The position numbers were made by a program, and so were the translations under genes. The notes beneath the pieces were generated by a model. That model made no database searches and was not told where the DNA came from. It saw nothing but the letters and a program-made list of their open reading frames with translations. DNA of 64,000 nt from an uncultured Sinobacteraceae bacterium (lineage in GTDB: Bacteria > Pseudomonadota > Gammaproteobacteria > Nevskiales > Nevskiaceae): assembly GCA_903822975.1 (NCBI GenBank), contig CAIJRD010000001.1, forward strand, positions 136,742 to 200,741. Reading direction: 5' to 3'. Below, piece by piece: positions 11,295-21,939 of this stretch (positions are counted from its first letter, which is position 1; each line of letters starts with the position of its first letter).

Positions 11295-13427
11295 TTGTTG
11301 GAGCGCTTTAATTGGATTCTGGACTTGTACGCGTATTGCGTTCTTAGGCGTTGCTCGCCTCGGATATTTCTGCGCTTACACTGCGCAATGAGCGTGCTTG
11401 CTTTGCTTGCAATCGCGTCCGTCAACAGCGAAATCTTTGCTTCCGAGTTGCGGTCGGATAGGGGCCCCGTTCCCTTGCAAGATTTTGCGCGCATAGACAG
11501 CTTCAGCGCAGCTTGCCTTTCGCCCGACGGCAAATTTATCGCCCTACGCGTGCCGGTTGACGGAGCAATGGGACTTGCCGTCATTGATCTCGCATCACAG
11601 AAAATACTGAGCAAGATATCGGCTGGCCGAGGCCGTAGCATTCTTAACTATGTTTGGTCTGGCTCCAGCCGCTTGGTCGCAGAGTTAGCGGACAGCGTCG
11701 GATCCGTCGACTATCCGGTACCGACTGGCGAACTGATAGGGATTGATGCCGACGGAAAGAACCCGACCTATCTGTTTGGACCGAGAGGCTCGGCGCAGAT
11801 CGGCTGGCATCTCAGCAAGGCCGAGGACACAAGCGGAGTTGCGACAATCGTTCGAAGTCTACCGAACGACCCGCCACATATTCTGATTGCAGTACGAATG
11901 TGGAATAACGCCACTCGTATCGTCTTCCGCTTGAATGTCTCAGATGGCGAGCTCGATCAAAGGCTCGATGCGCCGGCAAGTGGACCGCTTACATTTTTAG
12001 CCGACCGCAATGGATTCGTGCGATTTGCGACAGGCGAACGCGGGGTTGGTCAAATCTCGAGTTATCGGCGCTCACCCGATAAGCCCGACTGGCTGCGATT
12101 GGCAGATAGCGATCACCCCGATGCCCAGATCATCCCAATTGCAATCTCCGCTGACGCCCGCAGCGTTTATCTCAGTGACGACGAAGCGGGTGACGGGAGT
12201 TGCTTGGAGAGGCAGGATTTAGACACTGCCGAGCGAATCAAACTGAGCTGCGAACCTGGGGTAGACCTAGAGCGTACGGTTTTCGAGTTTGGTGATGAGG
12301 GCGGCCCGATTGCCGCGGTATTTTCGGCGGGGAAGCCCAAAATCGATTGGCTGACATCGACCAACTCGTCGCGAACGATGCTGGAGGATTTGCAAAGCGC
12401 TTTCCCGGGGCAACTGGCGCTGCCGGTATCGACCGCGCTTCACGGTGACCTAGTGCTGATAGAAGTTTCCAGTGATCGCAATCCTGGCGACTACTATCTG
12501 CTTGATACAAAGACACACAAGGCCTCGTATCTGACTTCACGGTACGACTGGATCGACCCGATCCAGATGCCTGAACGAATTCCGATCGAATTCAATGCGC
12601 GAGATGGACAGCGACTACACGGTTTCCTAACGGTGCCGCAGGGCCGCGATACCCGCCAGCAAGCGCTGGTTGTAATGCCACATGGCGGACCATTCGATGT
12701 ACGCGATACCTGGTACTGGAACGCGGACGCCGCTGCGCTGGCCAGTCGGGGCTATTCCACTCTGCAAGTGAACTTCCGTGGGTCCGGCGGTTTCGGACGA
12801 AAGTTCCTGATGGCTGGTCGTCTCGGATGGGACCACACCATGATCGACGACATCACGGACGCAACGCACTGGGCAATAACGCAAAAATATGCCGACGCGC
12901 ACCGCGTCTGCATATTCGGAACCAGCTATGGCGGCTACGCGGCATTGATGAGCGCGGTTCGAGAACCTGATCTTTATCGGTGCACAATTACCTTCGCCGG
13001 TGTCTACGATTTGCCGCGCTGGAAAACCGACAGCGACGTCGGCGGCCGGCAATCTGGACTCGATTACATTACTCAGTTCATCGGTGCTGACACAAAGTCA
13101 TTGCGCAAAGCGTCTCCGCTTACTTACATCGACCGGCTAAAGGCCGCTGTGATGATCATTCATGGCGAACAGGATGAGCGCGTTCCTTTTAATCAAGCTG
13201 AGTACTTGCGCGACGCTCTCGACGAGCGCAACTATCCCTATACATGGCTGACCCGGCAGGAGGAAGGCCATGGATTTATGCTCCCGAAAAACCGCCTCGC
13301 CGTTTATGAGCAGTTAATCCAGTTCCTCGACCACAATATAGGTCCGGCAACCCAATCAGAGTCTTCTGCAGCAGACGCAGCGGGCGCGGCGGCGCAACCC
13401 GCTTCAGATGGTCAAGCGGCACACTGA
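11295..13427 (+). CDS. Exported S9-family peptidase, copy 2
   Basis: This is a close paralogue of the preceding gene along its whole length ('FARIDSFSAACLSPDGKFIALRVPVDGAMGLAVIDLASQKILSKIS'), with Ser544 in GTSYGG, Asp in EQDERVPF and His in EEGHGF. The extended reading uses TTG at 11295; an ATG at 11388 (MSVLALLAIASVNSEIFAS) gives a compact signal peptide and could be the true start. Neither has a clear ribosome binding site, so the gene may be translated by coupling to copy 1. The C-terminus carries an Ala/Ser-rich tail missing from copy 1. Codon use is similarly less G+C-rich. Confidence 0.87.
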   Translation: MLERFNWILDLYAYCVLRRCSPRIFLRLHCAMSVLALLAIASVNSEIFASELRSDRGPVPLQDFARIDSFSAACLSPDGKFIALRVPVDGAMGLAVIDLASQKILSKISAGRGRSILNYVWSGSSRLVAELADSVGSVDYPVPTGELIGIDADGKNPTYLFGPRGSAQIGWHLSKAEDTSGVATIVRSLPNDPPHILIAVRMWNNATRIVFRLNVSDGELDQRLDAPASGPLTFLADRNGFVRFATGERGVGQISSYRRSPDKPDWLRLADSDHPDAQIIPIAISADARSVYLSDDEAGDGSCLERQDLDTAERIKLSCEPGVDLERTVFEFGDEGGPIAAVFSAGKPKIDWLTSTNSSRTMLEDLQSAFPGQLALPVSTALHGDLVLIEVSSDRNPGDYYLLDTKTHKASYLTSRYDWIDPIQMPERIPIEFNARDGQRLHGFLTVPQGRDTRQQALVVMPHGGPFDVRDTWYWNADAAALASRGYSTLQVNFRGSGGFGRKFLMAGRLGWDHTMIDDITDATHWAITQKYADAHRVCIFGTSYGGYAALMSAVREPDLYRCTITFAGVYDLPRWKTDSDVGGRQSGLDYITQFIGADTKSLRKASPLTYIDRLKAAVMIIHGEQDERVPFNQAEYLRDALDERNYPYTWLTRQEEGHGFMLPKNRLAVYEQLIQFLDHNIGPATQSESSAADAAGAAAQPASDGQAAH

Positions 13428-13510
13428 TTTGTCCCGCGCCATCCCTTACGGAAACCTACTGATCATTTTGGGCGGGTCGACCGCACCAGTGATTGACTGT
13501 CAGCAAGGTC

Positions 13511-13993
13511 TTAGTGGTGATGCCCGCCCGCGCCGTGCACATGTCCGTGCGCGATTTCTTCTTCGGTGGCGGCACGCACTTCGGTGACGTTGACCTTGAA
13601 GTGCAGGGTTTCACCGGCCAGCGCGTGATTGGCATCGACGGTGACGACGTCGCCAGCGACGTGCGTGATGGTGACGACCTGCGGACCGTTCGGGCCGTTC
13701 GCCTGCAGGCGCATGCCGACCGACGGGTTGGGAATTCCTTTGAGATTGCGACGCGGCACGCGCTCGATCAGCTTGGCATCGCGCTCGCCGTAGGCTTCGG
13801 CCGGCGCAATCGTGACTTCGAAGGCATCGCCGGCCTGTTTGCCAAGCATGGCCTTTTCGAGGCCGGGGATGATGTTGCCGCCGCCATGCATGTAAACCAG
13901 CGGCTCGTGGCCTTCGGAGGAATCCAGCACTTCTCCGGCGGTGTTGGTCAGGGTGTAATGGAAGCTGGCGACGCAGTTGTCCGCGATCTGCAT
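13511..13993 (-). CDS. slyD: FKBP-type peptidyl-prolyl isomerase, SlyD-like
   Basis: The 160-residue protein (start MQIADNCVASFHYTL) has the split FKBP domain of SlyD ('GHEPLVYMHGGGNIIPGLEKAMLGKQAGDAF', then the insert-in-flap segment) and ends in a His/Gly-rich tail (HGHVHGAGGHHH) suitable for nickel or other metal binding. It speeds proline isomerisation and acts as a cytoplasmic chaperone. A longer reading from 14050 adds 19 residues with no family match, so the shorter start is preferred. It converges on the second S9 peptidase gene. Confidence 0.92.
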   Translation of the reverse strand: MQIADNCVASFHYTLTNTAGEVLDSSEGHEPLVYMHGGGNIIPGLEKAMLGKQAGDAFEVTIAPAEAYGERDAKLIERVPRRNLKGIPNPSVGMRLQANGPNGPQVVTITHVAGDVVTVDANHALAGETLHFKVNVTEVRAATEEEIAHGHVHGAGGHHH

Positions 13994-14261
13994 GGGGGGT
14001 CTCGACGTGAGGGGTGAGAAAAAAAGCGCCCGTATCGTAACGGAAACCAAGCCTGCACCGGCTGATGATGTGGGCGCCGCTGTTCAATGCGACGAATCCG
14101 ATGCAGCCGGGTGAGAGCCCAGGACTTCCGTTGCGCGTGTGATGGCAGGACGCGGTCGCGTCTGCTGACATGATTTTTGGAGAGTTCGCGCAGTTGAAGG
14201 TTCCCGCGCCGCCATCGGCCTTGGCCGACACGATTGATCGCGCAGTGGCGCGGACGCGACG

Positions 14262-14525
14262 GTGAGCGTGCTGCTGGTCAAGGTCAGCCCGAATGCCTCG
14301 CGCGATGCGGTGCTCGGCTGGCTCGATGACGCGCTGAAGCTGTCGGTGACTGCGACGCCGGAACGCGGTCGCGCCAATACCGCTGTCGAAACACTGCTGG
14401 CGCGGCGGCTCGGTCTGGCCCGGGGCGCGGTACGGGTCGTTGCCGGACAGACTCAAACCCGCAAGCGCGTCGAAATTGACGGTCTCGACGCGGCAGAAGT
14501 CCGCCGCCGGCTGCTGCCCGGCTGA
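14262..14525 (+). CDS. YggU/DUF167 family protein
   Basis: This 87-residue protein starts at GTG (MSVLLVKVSPNASRDAVLGW) and matches the DUF167 family through 'V.P.A.RDA..G......LKL.VTA.PE.G.AN.A....LA..L......V.VV.G...R.K...I'. The function is unknown. It precedes hisB by 82 bases on the same strand and may share its transcript. The 268 bases separating it from slyD form a divergent promoter region in which I see no clear boxes. Confidence 0.85.
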   Translation: MSVLLVKVSPNASRDAVLGWLDDALKLSVTATPERGRANTAVETLLARRLGLARGAVRVVAGQTQTRKRVEIDGLDAAEVRRRLLPG

Positions 14526-14607
14526 CGCCGGACGCCGGAAATTCCCTGCGTCGGTTTGATTCGGGCGGCGCGCAGAGTATCCTTTGCCGCCCCTTTCGAA
14601 GAGCCCC

Positions 14608-15201
14608 ATGAGCGCGCGCACCGCCAACGTTCGTCGCGACACCCGCGAAACCCAGATCGCCGTCGAGTTGAATCTCGATGGCGCCGGCGTCTGCCGTTTT
14701 GCCACCGGCATTCCGTTTCTCGAGCACATGATGGAGCAGGTTTCGCGTCACGGCCTGATCGATCTGTTCGTCGAAGCCAAGGGCGATGTGCATATCGATC
14801 ACCATCATTCGGTCGAAGACATCGGCATCGTCTTCGGCCAGGCGTTCGACAAGGCACTCGGCGACAAGCGCGGGATCGTCCGCTACGGCCACGCGTATGT
14901 GCCGCTCGACGAGGCGCTGTCACGCGTCGTGCTGGATTGCTCCGGTCGGCCGGGTCTGGAATGGTTCGTCGAATTCCCGCGCGCACGCGTCGCCGACTTC
15001 GATGTGGATCTGTTCCGCGAATTCTTCCAGGGCTTCGTCAACCACGCCAAGGTGACGCTGCACGTCGACAGCTTGCGCGGTCGCAACGCGCATCACGTCG
15101 CTGAAACGATCTTCAAAGCCTTCGGCCGCGCGCTGCGCATGGCCGTCGCACCCGACGCCCGCATGGGCGACAACACGCCGTCGACCAAGGGCGTTCTCTA
15201 A
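14608..15201 (+). CDS. hisB: Imidazoleglycerol-phosphate dehydratase
   Basis: The 197-residue monofunctional enzyme carries both metal-binding signatures ([13 protein letters not shown] and [16 protein letters not shown]) and the typical 'TRET.I.VELNLDG.G......TGIPFLEHM' opening. It dehydrates imidazoleglycerol phosphate to imidazoleacetol phosphate in histidine synthesis. Unlike the E. coli HisB, it has no N-terminal phosphatase domain. The ATG at 14608 gives the expected length; an upstream TTG would add eight unrelated residues. hisH follows 20 bases later. Confidence 0.97.
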   Translation: MSARTANVRRDTRETQIAVELNLDGAGVCRFATGIPFLEHMMEQVSRHGLIDLFVEAKGDVHIDHHHSVEDIGIVFGQAFDKALGDKRGIVRYGHAYVPLDEALSRVVLDCSGRPGLEWFVEFPRARVADFDVDLFREFFQGFVNHAKVTLHVDSLRGRNAHHVAETIFKAFGRALRMAVAPDARMGDNTPSTKGVL

Positions 15202-15221
15202 GCCGCCACGCCGATTCATCC

Positions 15222-15866
15222 ATGGAAATCATCGGCGTTATCGACTACGGCATGGGGAACCTGCACTCGCTGGCAAAATCGCTGGAGCGCGTCGCCGGCG
15301 AGCGGCGCATTGAAATCAGTTCGGATATCGAACGTCTCGGCAAATGCGACCGCCTGGTCCTGCCGGGTGTCGGCGGTGTGCGCGGTTGCATGGACGAACT
15401 CAAGCGGCTGGAACTGATCGATTTCCTGCGCACCGCTGCGCGCCGCGTGCCGCTGCTGGGCGTGTGCCTGGGCATGCAGGTGTTGCTCGATCACAGCGAA
15501 GAGAACGGCGGCGTGCCGGCACTCGGCTTGATCCCGGGCGAGGTGCTGCGCTTTCCCGATCCACCGCCTGAACCGGGCACCGAGCGTTTGAAGGTGCCGC
15601 ACATGGGCTGGAACCGGGTCAAGCAGTCGCGGCCGCATCCCTTGTGGGCCGGCATCGAAGACAACAGCTGGTACTACTTCGTGCACAGCTTTTACGCCGC
15701 GCCGCAGAACCCGGCGCACACGCTGGGCGAAAGCGAGTACTCACACCATTTTGCCGCCGCGATCGCGCGCGACAACATCGTCGGCGTGCAATTCCATCCG
15801 GAAAAGAGCCAGGCCGCCGGTCTGCGCCTGCTGGCCAACTTCGCCAGCTGGAACGGCGAGGCCTAG
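15222..15866 (+). CDS. hisH: Imidazole glycerol phosphate synthase, glutaminase subunit
   Basis: This 214-residue class I glutamine amidotransferase starts MEIIGVIDYGMGNLHS and has the nucleophile Cys in LLGVCLGMQ and the His/Glu pair in FHPEKS. It supplies ammonia to HisF (16922-17698). A 252-base gap separates it from hisA, which is large for an operon; that gap contains no tRNA, hairpin with U-run or other gene that I can see. Confidence 0.97.
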   Translation: MEIIGVIDYGMGNLHSLAKSLERVAGERRIEISSDIERLGKCDRLVLPGVGGVRGCMDELKRLELIDFLRTAARRVPLLGVCLGMQVLLDHSEENGGVPALGLIPGEVLRFPDPPPEPGTERLKVPHMGWNRVKQSRPHPLWAGIEDNSWYYFVHSFYAAPQNPAHTLGESEYSHHFAAAIARDNIVGVQFHPEKSQAAGLRLLANFASWNGEA

Positions 15867-16118
15867 TCGCCTGCTGTCGACCCCACCTTGTTCGTTTCCA
15901 TGCCTACCCTGACGCCAGTAGCTCACGCGATGTCGGCCGCACCGCTAGACTTTATGTCTGATTGCCGGATTTACGCCGGCAGCGCTTGCCTCACGACGCG
16001 CAGTTGAGGCACAGTGCTTGCACGTCACCAGGGAACTCGATTCCGCGCACGGCATTCGTAAATAGTCCTCTCGGCCTGCCGGCCACGCTCAACATCGCTT
16101 AATTCCCTCGACCTTCCC

Positions 16119-16847
16119 ATGCTGTTGATTCCCGCGATCGACCTCAAGAACGGCCAGTGTGTGCGCCTGCGCCAGGGCCGCATGGACGACGTCACCGTGT
16201 TTTCCGACGACCCGGTCAGCGTTGCCAAGCGCTGGGTCGATGAGGGCGCACAACGCATTCATGTGGTCGACCTCGACGGTGCGCTCAAGGGCACGCCGAT
16301 CAACCTGAAATCGATCGAGAAGATCGCAGCCGCGGTCGGCAACGTACCGATTCAGGCCGGTGGCGGCGTGCGGGACGAGGAAACCGTGCAGAAATATCTG
16401 GACGCCGGCGTCAGCTTCGTCATCATCGGCACCAAGGCCGTGGTCACGCCGCACTTCCTGCGCGACCTCTGCATCGAATATCCGCGCCACATCATGGTCG
16501 GCCTCGATGCGAAGGATGGCCGGGTGGCCCTCGACGGCTGGAGCAAGATTTCGCATCACGGCGTGATGGAAATGGCGCAGCACTGCGAGCGCGACGGCGT
16601 CGAAGCGATCATCTACACCGACATCGGCCGCGACGGCATGATGGGCGGCTTCAACAAGGAATCGACGCGCGAACTCGCGCGTTCGGTAAAGACTGCGGTC
16701 ATCGCATCCGGCGGTGTGTCCAGCCTGGACGACATGCGCGCGCTCAACGACCTGGTCGAAGACGGCGTCACCGGCTGCATCATCGGCCGCGCCTTGTACG
16801 AAGGCGGGCTGCAATTCAAAGACTGCCTGAAAGCGGTCGGCGGCTGA
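16119..16847 (+). CDS. hisA: ProFAR isomerase
   Basis: The 242-residue (beta/alpha)8 barrel has the catalytic Asp in 'IPAIDLKNGQCVRLRQG' and the second half 'YTDIGRDGMMGGFN', with phosphate-binding Gly motifs 'QAGGGVRDE' and 'IASGGVSS'. It isomerises ProFAR to PRFAR, the substrate of the HisHF complex. The ATG start gives the standard family N-terminus. It sits between hisH and hisF on the same strand. Confidence 0.97.
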   Translation: MLLIPAIDLKNGQCVRLRQGRMDDVTVFSDDPVSVAKRWVDEGAQRIHVVDLDGALKGTPINLKSIEKIAAAVGNVPIQAGGGVRDEETVQKYLDAGVSFVIIGTKAVVTPHFLRDLCIEYPRHIMVGLDAKDGRVALDGWSKISHHGVMEMAQHCERDGVEAIIYTDIGRDGMMGGFNKESTRELARSVKTAVIASGGVSSLDDMRALNDLVEDGVTGCIIGRALYEGGLQFKDCLKAVGG

Positions 16848-16921
16848 TCTCGATGCGCGTCGTCGAGTTCGTCCCCGCTGTTGCAGAATCGACGCGCCAG
16901 CGCTGAACGCAAACGCACTCC

Positions 16922-17698
16922 ATGCTGGCCAAACGTGTAATCCCCTGCCTGGATATCGACCAGGGTCGCGTCGTCAAGGGCGTCAAATTCCAGGAGATCC
17001 GCGACGCCGGTGATCCGGTCGAAGTCGCGCGTCGCTACGACCTGCAGGGCGCCGACGAACTGGTGTTCCTCGACATCACCGCCAGCCACGAAGCGCGGCC
17101 GACACTGTTCAAAACCGTCGAAGCCGTAGCGCGCGAAATCTATATTCCGTTGACCGTCGGCGGTGGCGTGCGCACCAACGCCGATGTGCGTGCCTTGCTG
17201 TCGGCGGGCGCCGACAAGGTAGCGATCAACACCTCCGCAGTGCAGAACCCCGACTTCGTGACGGCCGCCGGCAGCCGCTACGGCGTGCAGTGCATCGTCG
17301 TCGCCATCGACGCCAAGCGCGTGAAGACGCGCAAGAAGGGCGAGGCCCTGCGCTGGGAAGTCTTCACCCACGGTGGCCGCAAGGCGACCGGTCTCGACGC
17401 GGTCGAGTGGGCCGCCAAAATGGTCGAAAAAGGGGCCGGCGAATTGCTCGTCACCAGCATGGATCGCGATGGCACCAAGGCCGGATACGACGTCGAACTG
17501 CTGCGCGCGATCAGCGACGCGGTGACGGTGCCGGTCGTCGCCAGCGGTGGCGTGGGCACGCTCGAGCATCTGTACGAAGGCTTCTCGGCCGGTGGCGCCG
17601 ACGCGGTACTCGCGGCCAGCATCTTCCACAACGGCACCTATACCGTCGGCGAAGCCAAGCAGTATCTGGCCGGTCGCGGCGTCAGGATGCGGATGTGA
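16922..17698 (+). CDS. hisF: Imidazole glycerol phosphate synthase, cyclase subunit
   Basis: The 258-residue barrel begins [23 protein letters not shown], with catalytic Asp11 in CLDID and Asp in 'TSMDRDGTK'. It uses ammonia from HisH to split PRFAR into imidazole glycerol phosphate and AICAR. Its stop overlaps the start of hisE by four bases, which indicates coupled translation. Confidence 0.98.
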   Translation: MLAKRVIPCLDIDQGRVVKGVKFQEIRDAGDPVEVARRYDLQGADELVFLDITASHEARPTLFKTVEAVAREIYIPLTVGGGVRTNADVRALLSAGADKVAINTSAVQNPDFVTAAGSRYGVQCIVVAIDAKRVKTRKKGEALRWEVFTHGGRKATGLDAVEWAAKMVEKGAGELLVTSMDRDGTKAGYDVELLRAISDAVTVPVVASGGVGTLEHLYEGFSAGGADAVLAASIFHNGTYTVGEAKQYLAGRGVRMRM

Positions 17699-18027
17699 AC
17701 CCGCCGAATACCGAAGCGATCGCCGAGCTGTATGCGACGCTGCTCGAGCGCAAGCAGGCCGACCCGGGTAAATCTTACGTCGCCAGCCTGTACGCCAAGG
17801 GCGCCGATGCGATCTTGAAAAAGATCGGCGAAGAAGCGGCGGAGACCATCATTGCAGCCAAGGGCAGCGACAAGACTGCGCTGGTGCACGAGCTCGCGGA
17901 TCTTTGGTTCCACACTCTGGTCTTGATGGCGGCGTATGATATTCCGCTCGATGCTTTGACCGCGGAACTGGCTCGACGCAGCGGTCGCTCTGGCCTCGAC
18001 GAAAAGGCCAGCCGCAGCAAGGATTGA
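17695..18027 (+). CDS. hisE: Phosphoribosyl-ATP diphosphatase
   Basis: The reading starts at a GTG overlapping the hisF stop (GTGA) and gives 110 residues with the all-alpha MazG-like pattern '[46 protein letters not shown]....[16 protein letters not shown]'. The EE..E and E..D residues bind magnesium. It hydrolyses phosphoribosyl-ATP to phosphoribosyl-AMP. The partner hisI, often found between hisF and hisE or fused to hisE, is absent here. The tat genes begin 99 bases downstream. Confidence 0.94.
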   Translation: MNPPNTEAIAELYATLLERKQADPGKSYVASLYAKGADAILKKIGEEAAETIIAAKGSDKTALVHELADLWFHTLVLMAAYDIPLDALTAELARRSGRSGLDEKASRSKD

Positions 18028-18126
18028 CGCGGACTCGACGCATTAAAGCGACGGTCGGGCGATTACTATTCAGGTCGCGCAGCATCACCTGCGGTGGCTG
18101 GCGAACCTGGGCTTTTCGGAGGACGT

Positions 18127-18360
18127 ATGGGTAGTTTCAGCATTTGGCACTGGTTGATCGTTCTGGCCATCGTAGTGCTGGTGTTCGGCACGCGCCGCCT
18201 GCGTGGCGCGGGTGGCGACCTTGGCGCAGCAGTGAAGAACTTCAAGTCGTCCATGCGCGAAGGCGAGGCCGAGGCCGACAAACACGCCGCCGAACTGACG
18301 GCGCAAGCCAAGCCGGCGCCGCAGCCGCAGCCCGCACCGTCGCGCGACGAGCACTCCTAA
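18127..18360 (+). CDS. tatA: Twin-arginine translocase subunit TatA
   Basis: The 77-residue protein has one N-terminal membrane helix, the FG hinge and the amphipathic helix typical of TatA ([43 protein letters not shown]), followed by an acidic and then Ala/Pro/Gln-rich tail. It polymerises to open the pathway for folded proteins. The start was placed at the ATG behind GGAGG; a longer frame upstream has no family match. tatB follows after 62 bases. Confidence 0.95.
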   Translation: MGSFSIWHWLIVLAIVVLVFGTRRLRGAGGDLGAAVKNFKSSMREGEAEADKHAAELTAQAKPAPQPQPAPSRDEHS

Positions 18361-18422
18361 ACTTCCGCTGCAGGAGCTTGCTCGTGTCGCACGCGGCCCA
18401 GAACGGATAATCGAAGCCGCGC

Positions 18423-18887
18423 ATGTTCGACATCAGTTTTTCCGAACTGCTGCTGTGCTTCGTTGTGGCACTGGTGGTGCTCGGCCCCGAGCGCATGCCC
18501 GGCGTTGCACGCGCGGTCGGGCGCTGGACCGGCAAGGCGCGCGGCTATATGCGCAATCTCACTGCCGAACTCGAGCGCGAGACGCATATCGCGGAGATGA
18601 AGCGCCAGGTCGAAGACGCGCATCGCATCCTGCGCGAGCAAAGCGACGAAGTTCGCGCCAATGTCGATCTCAATCTGAAGGCGATTCGCGAAGAAACGCA
18701 TTCGGTGGTCGATTCGGTCAAGACCGCAGTGCATCCTCCGCTCGAAAGCGCGCCGGTCGTCGCGGCCGCGCCCTTGCCGCAGAGCCCGCCCATCACGCCA
18801 GCACCGAGCGCGCCGTCACCGACCGTCGCCGCAGAGCCTTCCACACCCGCAAAAGTAACGCCGCCGCCGAATTACTATGGCCCCTGA
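18423..18887 (+). CDS. tatB: Twin-arginine translocase subunit TatB
   Basis: The 154-residue protein opens MFDISFSELLLCFVVALVVLGPERMPGVARAVGRW, matching TatB with its membrane helix, GPERMP hinge and long amphipathic helix. The C-terminus is Pro/Ala-rich. TatB and TatC form the receptor for twin-arginine signal peptides. Its last 11 bases overlap tatC. Confidence 0.96.
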   Translation: MFDISFSELLLCFVVALVVLGPERMPGVARAVGRWTGKARGYMRNLTAELERETHIAEMKRQVEDAHRILREQSDEVRANVDLNLKAIREETHSVVDSVKTAVHPPLESAPVVAAAPLPQSPPITPAPSAPSPTVAAEPSTPAKVTPPPNYYGP

Positions 18888-19686
18888 AGCGCTGAGCGGC
18901 GGCGCGGTCGGCGACGGCCCGGACGGCACCGAACAACCCCTGTTGTCGCATCTGCGCGAACTGCGCACGCGCGTTATTCGCGCGCTGTTCGGCGTAGCGA
19001 TTGCGTTTGCGCCGCTGGCGTATTTCTCGCGGACCATCTATCACTACTTCGCTGCGCCGTTGCTGCATCTGATGCCGGCGGGCAGTTCGATGATCGCGAC
19101 TGAAGTCGCATCACCATTCATCGTGCCCTTCAAACTCGCTGCGGTGCTGGCGCTGGTGGTGGCGCTGCCTTGGGTGCTCTATCAAATCTGGGCCTTCGTC
19201 GCGCCGGGTTTGTACCGCAACGAACGCAAGCTGATCTTGCCGCTGCTGGCCTCGAGCACGCTGCTGTTCTACGTCGGCGTGGCGTTCGCGTATTTCGTCG
19301 TGCTGCCGGTGGTGTTCCGCTTCTTCGTCAACGTCGCGCCGGAAGGTGTCGCGGTGATGACCGACGTCGCCAAATATCTCGACTTCGTGCTGAAGCTGTT
19401 CCTGGCTTTCGGCCTGACCTTCGAGACGCCGGTTGCGATCGTGCTGCTGGCCTGGAGCGGTGTGGTCACGCCTGCGCAGCTATCGGCGCGCCGCGACTAC
19501 GTGCTGGTCGGCGTATTCGTCGCTGCCGCAATTCTGACGCCGCCGGACGTGCTGTCGCAGACCCTGCTCGCGGTGCCGACTTATCTGCTCTACGAAGTCG
19601 GCATCCTATGGGCGCGCTGGGTGGTGAAGGTGCGCGATCGCAACCGCGCTGCCGCAGAAGCGGCTGCCGACGCACCGCCACCCTGA
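18877..19686 (+). CDS. tatC: Twin-arginine translocase subunit TatC
   Basis: The 269-residue membrane protein shows the TatC hallmarks: HLRELRTRVIRAL near the N-terminus, the 'P.....FKLA......LP.VLYQIWAFVAPGLY.NERK' block with the conserved Glu, and six hydrophobic helices ending in LLYEVGI. It starts inside tatB in another frame. A 211-base stretch to the aroE stop shows no terminator with a U-run. Confidence 0.97.
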   Translation: MAPEALSGGAVGDGPDGTEQPLLSHLRELRTRVIRALFGVAIAFAPLAYFSRTIYHYFAAPLLHLMPAGSSMIATEVASPFIVPFKLAAVLALVVALPWVLYQIWAFVAPGLYRNERKLILPLLASSTLLFYVGVAFAYFVVLPVVFRFFVNVAPEGVAVMTDVAKYLDFVLKLFLAFGLTFETPVAIVLLAWSGVVTPAQLSARRDYVLVGVFVAAAILTPPDVLSQTLLAVPTYLLYEVGILWARWVVKVRDRNRAAAEAAADAPPP

Positions 19687-19897
19687 ACTAGGCGCTGCGC
19701 GACCCCAGCCTCCGGCCTTGCTCAAGCGTCAGGCGCGGCTCGTGTCTCAGCACATCCGCGCATTCGGCGATTCATTGGAGCGCTTTGGCGATGTCACCGT
19801 CGTCAATCAAACGCGTCGATCCCGCTTCTCGATGCCGCGCATGGATCGGCGGTTGCGATTCGATGCTCGGAGCCGCTATCAGTTCGATAGCGCGGCG

Positions 19898-20707
19898 CTA
19901 GCTGCGTAGTGCGGCCAGAACGCTGGCAGTCTCGGGGCGCAGCCCGCGCCAAAGCGAGAAGGCTTCGGCGGCCTGCTCCACCAACATGCCGAGGCCATCG
20001 AATACCTGCACGGCGCCGAGTTCGCGCGCGCGCGCCAGGAATGGTTCGGCCGCACGGCCATAGCTCAGATCGTAGGCCCGCCCGCCGCTTGCGTAGATGC
20101 CCGGCGGCAGCGGAGGCGTTGCGCCGCTGTGTCCGGCCGACGTGGCATTGATCACCAGATCGTAGCGATCGCCCTTCAGCGCCAGAAACGTGCAAGGTCG
20201 CAGCGCACCGCGGTCTTTGAATTCTGCAGCCAGATCTTCCGGCTTCCACGGCGTGCGGCCGGCAATCGTCAATTCGGCCGGTTGCGCGTCGAGTAAGGGT
20301 TGCAGCACGCCGCGCGCGGCACCGCCGGCGCCGAGCAGCAACACGCGCTGGCCGGCGAGCTTGCATCCGAGGTTGTGCTGCAAATCGCGTAGCAGGCCGG
20401 CACCGTCGGTGTTGTCGCCACGCCAGCCGCTTTCGTGGCGAATCAGCGTGTTGACGCTGCCGGCGGCTTGCGCGCGGGCACTAAGCTCGCTGCACAGCGC
20501 AACGGCGTGGACCTTCAAGGGCAGCGTCAGGTTGACTCCGGCGTAGCCCTCGGTGTGCAGGCGAGCGAGGGTCTCGGCGAGCGCGGCGGCCTCGCTATCG
20601 ATGGCCACGTAACTCAGTGCGGCGCCGGTCTGTGCGGCGAACAGGCCGTGTATGCGCGGCGACAGACTGTGGGCTATCGGGTGGCCAAGTACGGCGTAGC
20701 GATCCAT
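19898..20707 (-). CDS. aroE: Shikimate dehydrogenase
   Basis: This 269-residue enzyme begins MDRYAVLGHPIAHSLSPRIH, with the shikimate-binding Ser residues, catalytic Lys in 'NLTLPLK', 'NTDGAGLLRDL' and the NADP-binding 'LLLGAGGAARGVLQPLL'. It reduces 3-dehydroshikimate in aromatic amino-acid synthesis. It lies 45 bases downstream of hemB on the same strand and is probably co-transcribed. Confidence 0.97.
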   Translation of the reverse strand: MDRYAVLGHPIAHSLSPRIHGLFAAQTGAALSYVAIDSEAAALAETLARLHTEGYAGVNLTLPLKVHAVALCSELSARAQAAGSVNTLIRHESGWRGDNTDGAGLLRDLQHNLGCKLAGQRVLLLGAGGAARGVLQPLLDAQPAELTIAGRTPWKPEDLAAEFKDRGALRPCTFLALKGDRYDLVINATSAGHSGATPPLPPGIYASGGRAYDLSYGRAAEPFLARARELGAVQVFDGLGMLVEQAAEAFSLWRGLRPETASVLAALRS

Positions 20708-20752
20708 CGAGTTCTTATCGGTTCTGCGTCGGAAGAAAAGTTGGTTCGCGGA

Positions 20753-21823
<1,071 letters not shown>

Positions 21824-21939
21824 TTATAGGCAGGCAGTGGTTCCGCACCTACTGAATTGATCCAACGACGCTAAACGGTCACCGCGAGGGCCTGCGCCTC
21901 GTTTATCATCGGGATCAAAGAGGGCCCGATAAACAACTC

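Noticed and set aside
15867-16118. tRNA or small gene in the hisH-hisA gap
   Set aside because: No cloverleaf, T-loop sequence or supported frame was found.
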